Shown piece by piece: positions 16,704-25,451 of a stretch of DNA of 64,000 bases. The notes under the pieces were generated by a model. It was not told the DNA's origin. It worked only from the letters and a program-made list of their open reading frames with translations, and made no database searches. Positions within the stretch are counted from its first letter, which is position 1, and each line of letters begins with the position of its first letter. Source of the stretch: Roseovarius confluentis (GTDB taxonomy: Bacteria > Pseudomonadota > Alphaproteobacteria > Rhodobacterales > Rhodobacteraceae); assembly GCF_002917925.1 (NCBI RefSeq), contig NZ_PPFE01000008.1:1-64000 (forward strand), read 5' to 3'. Made by a program: the position numbers and the translations under genes.

Positions 16704-17156
16704 ATGGGACGAATTTCACGACTTGCGGCGCTGGCCGGCCTGTTGCCGGGCGTCGGGCTGGCGGCCGAGGGCGAACGGATCGAGGTCAGGGGCGAGATCA
16801 TCGACACCTGGTGCTATTACTCGGGTGTCATGGGCGGGCCCGACGCGGTGGTGGGCACTGCACACCACACCTGTGCGTTATGGTGTTCGGCGGGGGGCAT
16901 CCCGGTGGGCCTGTTGGGCGAGGATGGCGAGGTCTACATGGTGCTGAAGATCGAAGGTGACGACCAGTCGGCCAGCGGGGACACGCAGCTGCGGTTGGCC
17001 AGCCACGAGGTGACGGCGGACGGAATGCTGTATCGGCGCGACGGGCTGAATTACCTGGTGGTCGAGGAGGTGGTGACGGATCACGGGATCACCAACCTGA
17101 GCCACGACATCTATGGCCCGGTGCCGGGCTTTGCCATCCCCGAACCTGCGGAATGA
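16704..17156 (+). CDS. Secreted Cys/His protein A of a SCO operon
   Basis: A 150-residue exported protein with a signal peptide (cut near GLAAEG, residue 21). The mature part has DTWC (Asp34-Cys37), then HHTCALWC (His54, His55, Cys57, Cys61) followed by GIPVGLL. The spacing Cys-x3-Cys equals the copper motif of SCO proteins, and a SCO gene follows in the same operon. The next gene encodes a diverged relative with the same DxxC...CxxxC...GLL order. A small beta-barrel that binds copper or heme, or exchanges thiols, is likely but unproven. Confidence 0.75.
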   Translation: MGRISRLAALAGLLPGVGLAAEGERIEVRGEIIDTWCYYSGVMGGPDAVVGTAHHTCALWCSAGGIPVGLLGEDGEVYMVLKIEGDDQSASGDTQLRLASHEVTADGMLYRRDGLNYLVVEEVVTDHGITNLSHDIYGPVPGFAIPEPAE

Positions 17157-17167
17157 GGAATGTGACC

Positions 17168-17737
17168 ATGAAACGGATTGCCATGACAACGGCCGCACTC
17201 TGCCTCTGCCTGCCGGCGGCGGCGCAGGACTTCTCGGAAGGCTCCGAGGCCAAAAGCTGGAACCTGGCCGCCGAGAAACCGGCGCGGTTCGAGGCGACGG
17301 TGGTGGACATGCTGTGCGAGTTGACCGGCGACTGCGCCGAGGATTGCGGCGGGGGCAAGCGGCAGCTGGGGCTCTTGCGCGCGGCTGACGGCGTGCTGGT
17401 CTATCCCAACAAGAACAGCCAGCCCGCCTTTACCGGCGCGGCGCTGGAACTGGCGCCCTATTGCGGGGCAGAGGTCGAAGTGGACGGGCTGATGATCGAG
17501 GACCTGGAGCTGGGCGCCACGAATATCTACCTTGTGCAGAAGATCCGCGAGGTGGGCGAGAGCGAGTGGGTTACGGCCAACAGCTGGACCAAGAAATGGG
17601 CTGAAGCTAACCCGAATGCGGATGGCAAGGGCCCTTGGTTCCGACGCGATCCGCGGGTGAACGGCATGATCGAGGAGAGCGGGTACCTGGGCCTCGGGCT
17701 CGAGGCGGACGCGGCCTTTATCGAGGAGTGGTTCTGA
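17168..17737 (+). CDS. Secreted Cys-rich protein B of a SCO operon
   Basis: A 189-residue exported protein; the ATG at 17168 follows GAGG and gives a signal peptide ending near PAAAQ. The mature part has DMLC (Cys50), CAEDC (Cys56, Cys60) and QLGLL, the same order as in the preceding gene, plus Cys99 (APYCGAEVEVDG). A C-terminal part of about 65 residues is extra (TANSWTKKWAEANPNADGKG, then a Trp/Arg/Glu-rich end). Its stop overlaps the SCO start (TGATG), so the two are translated together. Role probably in metal or thiol handling outside the membrane. Confidence 0.75.
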   Translation: MKRIAMTTAALCLCLPAAAQDFSEGSEAKSWNLAAEKPARFEATVVDMLCELTGDCAEDCGGGKRQLGLLRAADGVLVYPNKNSQPAFTGAALELAPYCGAEVEVDGLMIEDLELGATNIYLVQKIREVGESEWVTANSWTKKWAEANPNADGKGPWFRRDPRVNGMIEESGYLGLGLEADAAFIEEWF

Positions 17738-18366
17738 TGCGGGGAAAGCTGGCAGCCGCGGTGTGCCTGCTGGCCGGAGCGGCGCTGGCCCATGACGGAG
17801 AGGATCATGGGCAGGACGCGAAGCCTGTTTCCGATGACAGACTTGCGGCCGCGCTGAAAGACGCGCCGACCGCTCTGCCGTGGGAGGTTGGCGGGCCGTT
17901 CGAATTGACCGATCACATGGGCCGAACGCGGACGCAGGCGGACCCGCAGGGCCGGCATCAGTTGCTCTTTTTCGGCTATGCCAACTGTCCCGGCATTTGC
18001 AGCGCGGCGTTGCCGCTGATGGCCGATGCTGTGGCGCAGTTGGAGGCGGACGGCGTGGAGATGTCGGCGCTGGTGGTGACGATCGACCCCAAGCTGGACA
18101 CTGTCGAGACGATGGGGCCGTCGCTGGCAGAGGTGTCGGATGATCTCTTGGGGCTGACCGGCACGCCCGAGGCGCTGGACGTGGCCTATGACGCGTTCCA
18201 GGTGGAGTTCGAGCACCTGTTCGACGACCCCGAACACGGGCCGATCTACAGCCATGGCAGCTTCATCTACGTGCTGGACCCGGAGGGCGAGGTGCTGACG
18301 CAGGTGCCGCCCGTCCTGCCGCCCGGGCAGGTGAGTGCGATCGTGCGGAAATACGTGGGGGGCTAG
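17737..18366 (+). CDS. SCO1/SenC family copper chaperone
   Basis: A 209-residue secreted thioredoxin-fold protein. A signal peptide ends near ALAHD (residue 19) and a His/Asp-rich stretch follows. The copper ligands are complete: CPGIC (Cys84, Cys88) and His173 (IYSHGSFIYVL). SCO proteins deliver copper to the CuA site of cytochrome oxidase or act as thiol reductases in that process. The two secreted Cys proteins upstream and translationally coupled to it are probable partners. The cytochrome oxidase genes are not in this window. Confidence 0.88.
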   Translation: MRGKLAAAVCLLAGAALAHDGEDHGQDAKPVSDDRLAAALKDAPTALPWEVGGPFELTDHMGRTRTQADPQGRHQLLFFGYANCPGICSAALPLMADAVAQLEADGVEMSALVVTIDPKLDTVETMGPSLAEVSDDLLGLTGTPEALDVAYDAFQVEFEHLFDDPEHGPIYSHGSFIYVLDPEGEVLTQVPPVLPPGQVSAIVRKYVGG

Positions 18367-18369
18367 GAG

Positions 18370-18479
18370 GTCCCGGATCGAGCCCGGGACGGGTGGTGCA
18401 AGGTGGCGGGGAGGTCCCGGGATCGAGTCCGGAACGGATGGTGCTGGGTTGCCAGGAGGTCCCGGGTCAAGCCCGGGAC
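18370..18479. repeat. Three tandem short palindromic repeats (family 1)
   Basis: Copies of GTCCCGGGTCAAGCCCGGGA or close variants at 18370-18390, 18414-18435 and 18459-18479. They are regularly spaced by about 44 bases with related linkers (GGTGGTGC and GGATGGTGC). The set starts 3 bases after the SCO stop, so it may shape the 3-prime end of that message. Confidence 0.8.
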
Positions 18480-18510
18480 GGAGTCTTGGCGCGGATGCGC
18501 CAAGACTCCG
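18479..18510. other. 14-base perfect hairpin
   Basis: The arms CGGAGTCTTGGCGC and GCGCCAAGACTCCG are separated by GGAT, directly after the third family-1 repeat. No T run follows, so it is not a classic terminator. It could be a protein-binding site or an mRNA end stabiliser. Confidence 0.6.
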
Positions 18511-18558
18511 CTTGCACGCCCCAGCCTCCATCAATAGATAGCCGGAGTGATTTTGACC

Positions 18559-18584
18559 GCCGCGGACGCCTCCGCGGCCTTTTT
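18559..18584 (+). terminator. Terminator-like hairpin upstream of tig
   Basis: Eight-base stem GCCGCGGA/TCCGCGGC with a 4-base loop, followed by CTTTTT, 18 bases before the trigger-factor start. It ends the SCO operon, or attenuates tig if the promoter lies further upstream. Confidence 0.75.
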
Positions 18585-18601
18585 GCAATGGAAGGACGAA
18601 C

Positions 18602-19930
18602 ATGCAGGTCACAGAGACGCTCAATGAAGGGCTGAAACGCGGCTACACGATGAAACTGTCGGCCCAGGAGCTGGACGACAAGGTCATGGACAAGCTGAAG
18701 GAAGCGCAACCCGATGTCGAGATGAAGGGGTTCCGCAAGGGCAAGGTGCCGCTGCCGCTGCTGAAAAAGCAGTTCGGCGAGCGTGTCATGGGCGAGGCCA
18801 TGCAGGAAGCCGTCGACGGCGCCATGAGCCAGCACTTTGAAGACAAGGGCGAGCGCCCTGCCGCAGAGCCCGCCGTGAAGATGGTCAACGAGGACTGGAA
18901 ACCGGGCGACGATGTCGAGGTCGAGATGACCTACGAGGCGCTGCCGGACATCCCTGATGTGGACCTGTCCAAGGTGAAGGCCGAGAAACTGGTCGTGAAG
19001 GCCGGTGACGCGGAAGTCGACGAGGCGCTGCAGAACCTGGCGTCCAGCGCGCAGGACTTCAAGGACCGCAAGAAAGGCACCAAGGCCAAGGATGGCGATC
19101 AGGTCACGATCGATTTCGTGGGCCGTGTCGACGGCGAGGCGTTCGAGGGCGGCAGCGCGGAGGATTATCCGCTGACGCTCGGTTCGAACAGCTTCATCCC
19201 CGGGTTCGAGGAACAGCTGGTCGGCGTGAAGGTGGACGAGGAGAAGGTGGTCAAGGTCAGCTTCCCCGAGGAATACCAGGCGCCGCACCTGGCGGGCAAG
19301 GACGCCGAGTTCACCTGCACCGTGAAGGCGGTGAAGGAGCCCGTGGCGGCCGAGGTCGACGATGCGCTGGCCGAGAAGTTCGGGGCCGAAAGCCTTGACG
19401 CGCTGAAGGAACAGATCGCCGAGCGTCTGGAAGCCGAGTACGCCGGTGCGGCCCGCGCGGTGATGAAGCGCGGCATCCTCGACCAACTGGACGGGCTGGT
19501 CAGTTTCGAGCTGCCGCCGAGCATGGTCGAGGCCGAAGCGGGCCAGATCGCGCACCAGCTGTGGCACGAGGAAAACCCCGACGTCGAGGGCCACGACCAC
19601 CCCGAGATCGAGCCGACCGACGAGCACAAGACGCTGGCCGAGCGCCGCGTGCGTCTTGGCCTGCTGCTGGCCGACCTGGGCCAGAAGGCCGAGGTCGAGG
19701 TGACCGACCAGGAAATGACGCAAGCCGTCATGGAGCAGGCGCGGCAATACCCGGGGCAGGAGCGTGAATTCTTCGAGTTCGTGCAGAAGAACCCGCAGAT
19801 GCGCCAGCAACTGCGCGCGCCGATTTTCGAGGACAAGGTCATCGACCATATCGCCGATCAGGCCGAGATCACCGAGAAAGAGGTGTCCAAGGACGAGCTT
19901 GAGAAAGAGGTCGAGAAGCTGGAAGACTGA
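18602..19930 (+). CDS. tig: Trigger factor
   Basis: Ribosome-bound chaperone and peptidyl-prolyl isomerase of 442 residues, normal length. The N-terminal ribosome-binding domain has the signature GFRKGKVP (residues 40-47). The FKBP-like domain follows at about 150-245 ([20 protein letters not shown]), then a helical C-terminal chaperone domain that contains a short His-rich insert ([15 protein letters not shown]). AAGGACGAAC precedes the ATG. It is transcribed alone with its own downstream terminator; clpP and clpX do not follow. Confidence 0.95.
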   Translation: MQVTETLNEGLKRGYTMKLSAQELDDKVMDKLKEAQPDVEMKGFRKGKVPLPLLKKQFGERVMGEAMQEAVDGAMSQHFEDKGERPAAEPAVKMVNEDWKPGDDVEVEMTYEALPDIPDVDLSKVKAEKLVVKAGDAEVDEALQNLASSAQDFKDRKKGTKAKDGDQVTIDFVGRVDGEAFEGGSAEDYPLTLGSNSFIPGFEEQLVGVKVDEEKVVKVSFPEEYQAPHLAGKDAEFTCTVKAVKEPVAAEVDDALAEKFGAESLDALKEQIAERLEAEYAGAARAVMKRGILDQLDGLVSFELPPSMVEAEAGQIAHQLWHEENPDVEGHDHPEIEPTDEHKTLAERRVRLGLLLADLGQKAEVEVTDQEMTQAVMEQARQYPGQEREFFEFVQKNPQMRQQLRAPIFEDKVIDHIADQAEITEKEVSKDELEKEVEKLED

Positions 19931-19957
19931 TGTCTGCCGGTTTTCGCTTTAGGGAAG

Positions 19958-19985
19958 GGGCCGTCCGGTGGGGCGGCCCTTTTTT
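19958..19985 (+). terminator. Rho-independent terminator of tig
   Basis: Stem GGGCCG/CGGCCC with a 10-base loop and a run of six T, 27 bases after the tig stop. Confidence 0.85.
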
Positions 19986-20247
19986 CTGGGGCAGGCGACG
20001 GGTCTGATAGCGATGGCCGCTTCGAGCCCAACTCGGTCGTTGCTTCAGGTTGCAGCATCCGTCGCGAAGGGCGGGAATCTGATATTCTCTGCACGTGCGG
20101 AATCACAGGGTGACTTCTGTGGAAGCCGTCATTCAACTCGATCAAACCATAGTTTGAACCCAGTTCGATTGGGAGGAAGGGAAGCGTGGCCTACGCGGTG
20201 TAAGCAAAAACCGAATATGGGACTGCCTCACTTTCCTTTCTGAGTGG

Positions 20248-20418
20248 GGTTGGCATGGATACCCGAACCGTCGCCGTTCGGACGCAAGCTCCTTCATCCT
20301 GGCGCGCAACGAGGTGCGCCAAGCCTATGCGCGTGGCGCGTTCTGAGATGAACGGGTGGAGATGGCCCAAAGGTGGGCTGACTTGCTTGATGACTTGCAA
20401 TGGGGTGCAAGTAGATGA
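20248..20418 (+). pseudogene. Possible remnant of a tyrosine integrase C-terminus
   Basis: Translated in one frame, this gives ARNEVRQAYARGAF, a stop, then DERVEMAQRWADLLDDLQ. This resembles the C-terminal end of P4-type integrases (KVEAAYxRxDLFEKRRxLMxAWAxYL), in which the helix after the catalytic Tyr carries this pattern. An internal TGA and no upstream start mark it as decayed. It lies at the left edge of the AT-richer stretch. The match is short and judged by eye. Confidence 0.4.
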
Positions 20419-20708
20419 ACCCCAGTCTTTCGACCGAAGATGACGTCAATTCATCGGCTTGACGCCAATGTTCAAACTTAGGTTGCGCCTTGAATTTATG
20501 AGTAATTTTTCAACAGCGGCTCCAGTTTTCTAAGCCTGTTGAATAGACCAACGCGCCCGCATATCGCGCGGTCCTTCGAGTATGCGTCGGCTGCACAATC
20601 CCCAAAAAACATTGCCGAGAGGCGTTCGCGTCTGCATGATGCGGTCCATCTAACTCAACCTCGGAGAAAATACCTGTATCGAAACACATCCCGCTGGGAG
20701 GACCAGAA
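20419..20708. other. AT-richer non-coding stretch
   Basis: No gene seen. It contains the inverted repeat TTCAACAG/CTGTTGAA (about 20509-20543), which is reminiscent of transposon end sequences but not assignable. The 723 bases from the tig terminator to the next gene are clearly lower in GC than the flanks. Confidence 0.5.
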
Positions 20709-21635
20709 ATGACCTACACTATAGATTGGAGTTTAAAACAGGATTTTGGTGGCGGTGAAAGCAGCTTGACTGCAATAGCGCCTGACGGAACTGAATTTTT
20801 AATCGAGGACCCTGATGGCGTCCTGCCGCCGGGTTTTCTGCGCGTTATGTTTGAACTGGTGATATCCGGCTACACCGATGGATTTTCCATCGAGGTCGAC
20901 GAAAACGGCGACTACATGACCTTCGAGTTGGAGCAGGTAATTATCGCGTCTTATGATACCAGCGGCGGCAGCACCGAAGGCGACACCACCGTTGGAATAA
21001 ATGTAAACTACGGGTTCGATATTGTTCCGGTCGGCGATTACGACGTCGACGAAGCCGGTGCATCGGGCTTTGCCGCAGCTTTAGACCAACTTGACGCGCT
21101 GCTCGCAGACATAGCCAACGAGCCCGACGGTTCAGACGATGGCACCACGGACAAAACCCCGTCCACTGGGCCAGAAATCGAGATACTCAGCTGGAGTTGG
21201 GGCGCCACCAGTGGCAGTACGCCGGGCGGCTTTGACGTGGATCTGACGGCTGAGACCGATGGCGGCACAAAGGTTGTTATGGACTACGACGAGGTAGACG
21301 GTGCTGGCATACCGCTATCGCACCTTGTCGCGCTCGACGCTCTGATTGATCTAGACACGCTGGCCTTTCATCCGAGCATTCATGGAGGCTTGGACCCGGT
21401 GGACGTGGAGACGATCGAGATCAGCCGTCAGCCGTTTTCCGCTAACCTCGACGAGTACATCTGGTCTATCGAAATGGCCGCGGCGCCGACGGCGGACGGC
21501 TCCGTAGTGAGTTCTGGCTTAAGTTTTTCTGAAAGCCTTGCCAGTGGTACGGGACCTATCGTTCCGCAGGACCTTGCCGAGATATTGCTTGCTGAGACCG
21601 GGGCTGGCGCTGATCTCGAGGCGAGCTTCTTATAA
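20709..21635 (+). CDS. Acidic hypothetical protein with an Hcp-like motif
   Basis: A 308-residue, strongly acidic protein without signal peptide or membrane segment; GGGAGG lies 8 bases upstream of the ATG. Residues 157-168 read EIEILSWSWGAT, the form of the conserved IExLSxSWG strand of Hcp, the type VI secretion tube protein. The flanking segments (a beta-rich pattern and EYIWSIEMAAAP) could belong to a jelly-like or Hcp-like fold. The first half shows a faint echo of the same pattern around ELEQVIIASYDTSGGS. Codon use is AT-richer than in the neighbours, suggesting transfer. No other type VI gene is present. Confidence 0.6.
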   Translation: MTYTIDWSLKQDFGGGESSLTAIAPDGTEFLIEDPDGVLPPGFLRVMFELVISGYTDGFSIEVDENGDYMTFELEQVIIASYDTSGGSTEGDTTVGINVNYGFDIVPVGDYDVDEAGASGFAAALDQLDALLADIANEPDGSDDGTTDKTPSTGPEIEILSWSWGATSGSTPGGFDVDLTAETDGGTKVVMDYDEVDGAGIPLSHLVALDALIDLDTLAFHPSIHGGLDPVDVETIEISRQPFSANLDEYIWSIEMAAAPTADGSVVSSGLSFSESLASGTGPIVPQDLAEILLAETGAGADLEASFL

Positions 21636-22293
21636 CACCCCCGCCGACAGGCGCGACTAAAGTTGACGAAATACGGCGTTTGAACGCGGCGTTATGAGGT
21701 CGTGAGTGATCGGTTTAAATAACTGAGTCTCCCCGGCGATGTCATCCTTCTGGCTTGCAAACGAGGTAACAGCGCGGCGGACGTGTTGTCAGCGGCGCAT
21801 CAAAGCGCTGAAGAAAAAGCCCGACGTGACGCAATAAGCTGTCTAACGTCAGCACATACCGGACAGATTTAGGTTTTTGAGTAATGGAGGGTTTCTGGTT
21901 GCTTGCACCATTTGAATAAATCTTCTGCGCGACCGCTTTGTCCTGCCTTGCGGACCTTCGTGCATCTTGCGGCGAAGGTCCGGACTGAGCCCATGGCCGA
22001 AGTGCTGCGGCGCACAGGTTCGGTGGAGTAAGAAACCGAAAAAACCTAAGAATTGTGAACGCCATCACAGCGAGTCACCTGTTTTTCATTAATACTAGAA
22101 AATAGAACGATGGTGTCTTTCTCTTGGTTCTCTTGTTTGGGCTCTAAGATTTATGGCGGCCTCGAACCAAACCAAATAGGCAATAATGACCATCGTTCAC
22201 GCGTACTGTTTTCCCAGTTTGGCGTGAAGACTCTCTATCGTACGCCCGTTTAAGACAATTTTTTCAAAACTCAATTCTAGGAGGAGACGTACA
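21636..22293. other. Non-coding stretch in the accessory region
   Basis: About 660 AT-rich bases without a credible gene. The last 30 bases carry GGAGGAGA, the ribosome site of the repeat protein. An open minus-strand frame at 21742-22068 has no ribosome site and no recognisable product. Confidence 0.5.
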
Positions 22294-22830
22294 ATGCACA
22301 CGTTAAGTATTTTAAGATTCATCGGAACAACTTTCATTGCCGCTTTCGTTTTCTTTGGCCCCACCCAGTTGCTGGCCGAGCGCGATTCTGGAGTGGAAGC
22401 CCTGCGCTCGGGGTCAACCGCCGGACATCACAAAGGCGAAATCTGTGACGTAGACATCAAGCGTCCGCCGCTGAAAACAAAGACCGAGCGCGATAAAGGG
22501 GACCTCTGTGATAACGTCCAAAATTTTCCGAGGCTTAATGCGGAGCGCGACCCCGGCGATAATGCGGGCCCCGAAAACCCTCAGCCTTGGATGACAACCG
22601 AACGCGACCCCGGCGATAATGCGGGCCCCGAAAACCCTCAGCCTTGGATGACAACCGAACGCGACCCCGGCGATAATGCGGGTCCCGACAACCCTCAGCC
22701 TTGGATGACAACCGAACGCGACCCCGGCGATAATGCGGGTCCCGACAACCCCCAGCCGTGGCTGACAACCGAGCGCGACCCCGGTGATAATGCGGGTCCA
22801 GACACCCGCCAGCCGTGGCTGAACGCATAA
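22294..22830 (+). CDS. Secreted protein with C-terminal 19-residue tandem repeats
   Basis: A 178-residue protein with a signal peptide (residues 1-28, cut before AERDSG). Residues 84-178 are five units of 19 residues, typified by ERDPGDNAGPENPQPWMTT, nearly identical in DNA and protein. Two diverged units precede them: ERDKGDLCDNVQNFPRLNA (65-83) and one around KGEICDVDIKRP, each with one Cys. The mature protein is acidic, rich in Pro, Asp, Asn and Gly, and probably extended. The strong GGAGGAGA site supports translation. I know no family with this repeat. It lies in the AT-richer island with no operon partner. Confidence 0.8.
   Translation: MHTLSILRFIGTTFIAAFVFFGPTQLLAERDSGVEALRSGSTAGHHKGEICDVDIKRPPLKTKTERDKGDLCDNVQNFPRLNAERDPGDNAGPENPQPWMTTERDPGDNAGPENPQPWMTTERDPGDNAGPDNPQPWMTTERDPGDNAGPDNPQPWLTTERDPGDNAGPDTRQPWLNA
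22543..22827 (+). repeat. Five tandem 57-base coding repeats
   Basis: Units at 22543-22599, 22600-22656, 22657-22713, 22714-22770 and 22771-22827. The first three differ by only a few bases and the last two diverge slightly more. Each is in frame and encodes one 19-residue unit. The near identity at synonymous positions indicates recent expansion, so copy number probably varies among strains. Confidence 0.95.
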
Positions 22831-23076
22831 TATTAGACCCGTGCATACGACTCAAAGAGACTGAAAGATGCGGCGCCGTGTCAGGCGCCGCGTTTTTCTT
22901 TCGGGCTGGTATTCTTCTCTCTTCTGGGCGGACAATCTTGACCAAAGGTTTTGATGTTTGGGCTCCGCATGTCGGCCGCTAGCTGCCGTCACAACATCGC
23001 GAACCCAAGCTTTGAAACGAAGCAAACTCGGTAATCTGCAAGACCTTCTCTTTAGAACAAGACCTTTACCGTCTTC

Positions 23077-24195
23077 CTATGTTGTTTCATTTTCTGAGCC
23101 AGTTTCGTCAGAACTCTCTATTTTCCGATGCCCTTCGAGGAACCTGCCGATATTTGCGGTTCCAGGATTGGCGTCCAGCAACCGCTTGACGACAATAAGT
23201 ATCGGGATGGCGACGATCATGCCAATGAATGACCAGATCCAAGCAAAGAACGCGACCGCGATGAAGACGACAGGCGCATTCAGCCGAAGGCGGCTTGCAA
23301 TCACATAGGGGGTTATGAATTGCCCTTCGAGAGCGGTGGCTCCGTAGTACGTCGCAGCTACCCCGAGAGCGGGCCAGATGTCGTAGAAGGTGCCGTAGCC
23401 ATGAAGTCCGGCAATCGCTGCCCCTGCGATTGCACCGAGATAGGGGATGAAGTTCAGCGCGAAGCCGAGGAAACCGAGCACGAGATATTCCGGGATACCC
23501 CATAAGTACATCAAGACCGCGATAGTGGCACCGAGGCAAATGTTAATTAGTGTGATTGCGCCTAAGTAGTTGCCAAGATCGTCTTGGGCTTCATTCAAGA
23601 GCTTAAGCGAGCGTTTTTTGTCCTCGAAGCGGTCGAAACTCTCGACGATCTTTCGCGAGAAAAGGTCGCCGGACGCGAGCAGAAAGAAAAGCAGGGCCAG
23701 CGAAAGCACTACCTGCCCAAGCAGGGACGGTCCAATGCTTACCAACTGCTCGACCGTCCTATCCTTTTCAACGACTTCCACCTTTAAAGCCTTACTTTCC
23801 TCCGTTTCATCTGCGTTGCCTTCCTCGACCGCTTCACGTGTTTCCTCGGCCGCCTCAGCAATCTCAGAAAAGATGCCGGGCGATCCGCTGCGCATGACCG
23901 ACTGCGCATCGCGGATGGCCGTCGGAAGAAGTCGCACGCTTTCAGACACAGGCCTCGACAGCCACGCGGCCCCCACAAAAAGAAGGACTGAGACGCCGAC
24001 GATTACGAAGGCAGCAAATATTCCTCCGCCCACGCCGCGACGGGCGAGCCACTTTTGCGGCGGTCGAAGAGTGAGATAGGAAAGGAGTGAAGCGACGACG
24101 GGAATTAGAAAGTCGTTAGCTGCGATCAGCATGTGAACGAGCAGTATCAGGAATATCCCGACGACCGCTCTTCGAACGACCTTTTCTGCGATCAT
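23077..24195 (-). CDS. AI-2E family transporter (TqsA/PerM-like)
   Basis: An inner-membrane protein of 372 residues with about eight hydrophobic segments. I chose the ATG at 24195 (MIAEKVVRRAVVGIFLILLV). Family features are the early helix pair, a large charged central insert (AAEETREAVEEGNADETEES) and the motif NFIPYLGAIAGAAIAGL followed by EGQFITPYVIASRLRLNAPV. Relatives export autoinducer-2 or sodium/protons; the substrate cannot be assigned. Base use is AT-richer than in the core genes around it, consistent with its place in the accessory stretch. Confidence 0.85.
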   Translation of the reverse strand: MIAEKVVRRAVVGIFLILLVHMLIAANDFLIPVVASLLSYLTLRPPQKWLARRGVGGGIFAAFVIVGVSVLLFVGAAWLSRPVSESVRLLPTAIRDAQSVMRSGSPGIFSEIAEAAEETREAVEEGNADETEESKALKVEVVEKDRTVEQLVSIGPSLLGQVVLSLALLFFLLASGDLFSRKIVESFDRFEDKKRSLKLLNEAQDDLGNYLGAITLINICLGATIAVLMYLWGIPEYLVLGFLGFALNFIPYLGAIAGAAIAGLHGYGTFYDIWPALGVAATYYGATALEGQFITPYVIASRLRLNAPVVFIAVAFFAWIWSFIGMIVAIPILIVVKRLLDANPGTANIGRFLEGHRKIESSDETGSENETT

Positions 24196-24589
24196 ATCCT
24201 TACCCCGACCTTGTCGACACAAAGACCTCGTATCTAAAACGGTTCACCTTGGACCAAGCCAAGACGAAGAACGACGCGATACATTGCGTGATGCGATGCA
24301 ATACAACACTTCACGACGTTTGAAACTTGAGAATGATAAGACCAGATCGGATTTTCTCATACGCAGCGCTCGGTTTCTTCAAACGCCGAGGGGCCGATGG
24401 AAGGCAGCGAACGGCAACTTCGTCCCGCCGAGCCGACCTTGCGAACGAAGCACCCGCGCGGAACCAAGGTGCAGCTTGCTGCACCGCCGCGCATCGACGG
24501 GCCGCCCCACCGGCACGTCGATTTGGTGAGGCCGGGAGCGCCGCTCGGAGGTTTTGCGGAGTTGGCGGGAATAAAGTGCTGTGGAACCG

Positions 24590-24637
24590 TCGTTGAATCG
24601 CCGCGCCACGGCCCGTCGATGCGCGGCGATTCAACGA
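24590..24637. repeat. 17-base inverted repeat
   Basis: Left arm TCGTTGAATCGCCGCGC, right arm its perfect reverse complement, 14-base loop. No T run follows on either side. Confidence 0.85.
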
Positions 24638-24670
24638 ACCACCATCAACTTCTTCCCTCACTGCCGACCC

Positions 24671-24690
24671 GTCCCGGACCTGATCCGGGA
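24671..24690. repeat. Short palindromic repeat (family 1)
   Basis: Single copy, GTCCCGGACCTGATCCGGGA, nearly identical to the first copy at 1072. Confidence 0.75.
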
Positions 24691-24740
24691 TGACGCCCGG
24701 CTTTCGCCTCAGGGTCCGCGCAGAACCCGACCATCGACGC

Positions 24741-24769
24741 AAAAGGCCGCCCACACGCGGTGGGCGGCC
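24741..24769 (-). terminator. Terminator of the rpsF-rpsR-rplI operon
   Basis: Perfect 10-base stem GGCCGCCCAC/GTGGGCGGCC with a 5-base loop and TTTT on the minus strand, 26 bases after the rplI stop. Confidence 0.9.
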
Positions 24770-24794
24770 CTGGGTCGCGGCGATGTGCCTGCGA

Positions 24795-25439
24795 TTACTT
24801 GTCTTCGCTCTCGTCGTTCGAACCGGCGTCGTCCGACGCGGTCTCTTCCTCGACGGCCTCGGCGAGATCGTCGTCTTCCGAAGCGGCGGCGCCGATGTCG
24901 TCGAAAAGCTCGGCGATCTCGAAATCGGCGGCTTCTTCTTCCTCGGCGGCCACGTCCTGGATGGTGCGGCCCGACGCCTGAAGCTCGGCCTCTTCGGGCG
25001 AGCGGGCGACGTTGAGGACGATATGCGCCTCGACCTCGGGGTGCAGGTGCACCTCGACGTCATGCAGGCCCAGCGTCTTGATCGGCTGACGGATCAGGAC
25101 CTGTTTGCGGTCGACCGAGTAGCCTTCCTCGGTGGCGACGGCGGCGGCGTCACGGGTCGAGACCGAGCCGTAGAGGTTGCCGCCATCGGAGGCTTGGCGA
25201 ATCACGATGAACTTCTGTCCGTCGAGACGGGCCGCTAGGGATTCGGCTTCTTTCTTGGATTCGAGATTGCGCGCTTCGAGCTGGGCCTTCTGGTCTTCGA
25301 AAGAGGCGATATTCTCTTTCGAGGCGGTCAGCGCCTTGCCTTGCAGCAGCAGGTAGTTGCGGGCGAAGCCGGGCTTCACCTCGACCACATCGCCCATCTG
25401 GCCCAGCTTGGCCACGCGTTCGAGAAGGATGACTTGCAT
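24795..25439 (-). CDS. rplI: 50S ribosomal protein L9
   Basis: A protein of 214 residues. The N-terminal rRNA-binding domain ([31 protein letters not shown]) and the connecting helix and C-terminal domain are standard. After about residue 155 there is an acidic extension of some 60 residues ([16 protein letters not shown]), seen in Rhodobacterales L9 but absent in E. coli (149 residues). Third gene of the operon, 12 bases after rpsR. Confidence 0.97.
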   Translation of the reverse strand: MQVILLERVAKLGQMGDVVEVKPGFARNYLLLQGKALTASKENIASFEDQKAQLEARNLESKKEAESLAARLDGQKFIVIRQASDGGNLYGSVSTRDAAAVATEEGYSVDRKQVLIRQPIKTLGLHDVEVHLHPEVEAHIVLNVARSPEEAELQASGRTIQDVAAEEEEAADFEIAELFDDIGAAASEDDDLAEAVEEETASDDAGSNDESEDK

Positions 25440-25451
25440 GGGTCTTTCTCC

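Larger units (their letters stand above)
24196..24740. other. Intergenic region with nested inverted repeats
   Basis: No gene seen in 545 bases. A 17-base perfect inverted repeat has arms at 24590-24606 and 24621-24637 with a 14-base loop. A further 19-base segment at 24487-24505 is the exact reverse complement of 24609-24627, overlapping the same hairpin. One family-1 repeat follows at 24671-24690. The area looks like a pile of small palindromic elements marking the right edge of the accessory stretch. Confidence 0.75.

Noticed and set aside
22543-22827. CRISPR array
   Set aside because: The 57-base units are adjacent with no spacers and are in frame with a secreted protein.
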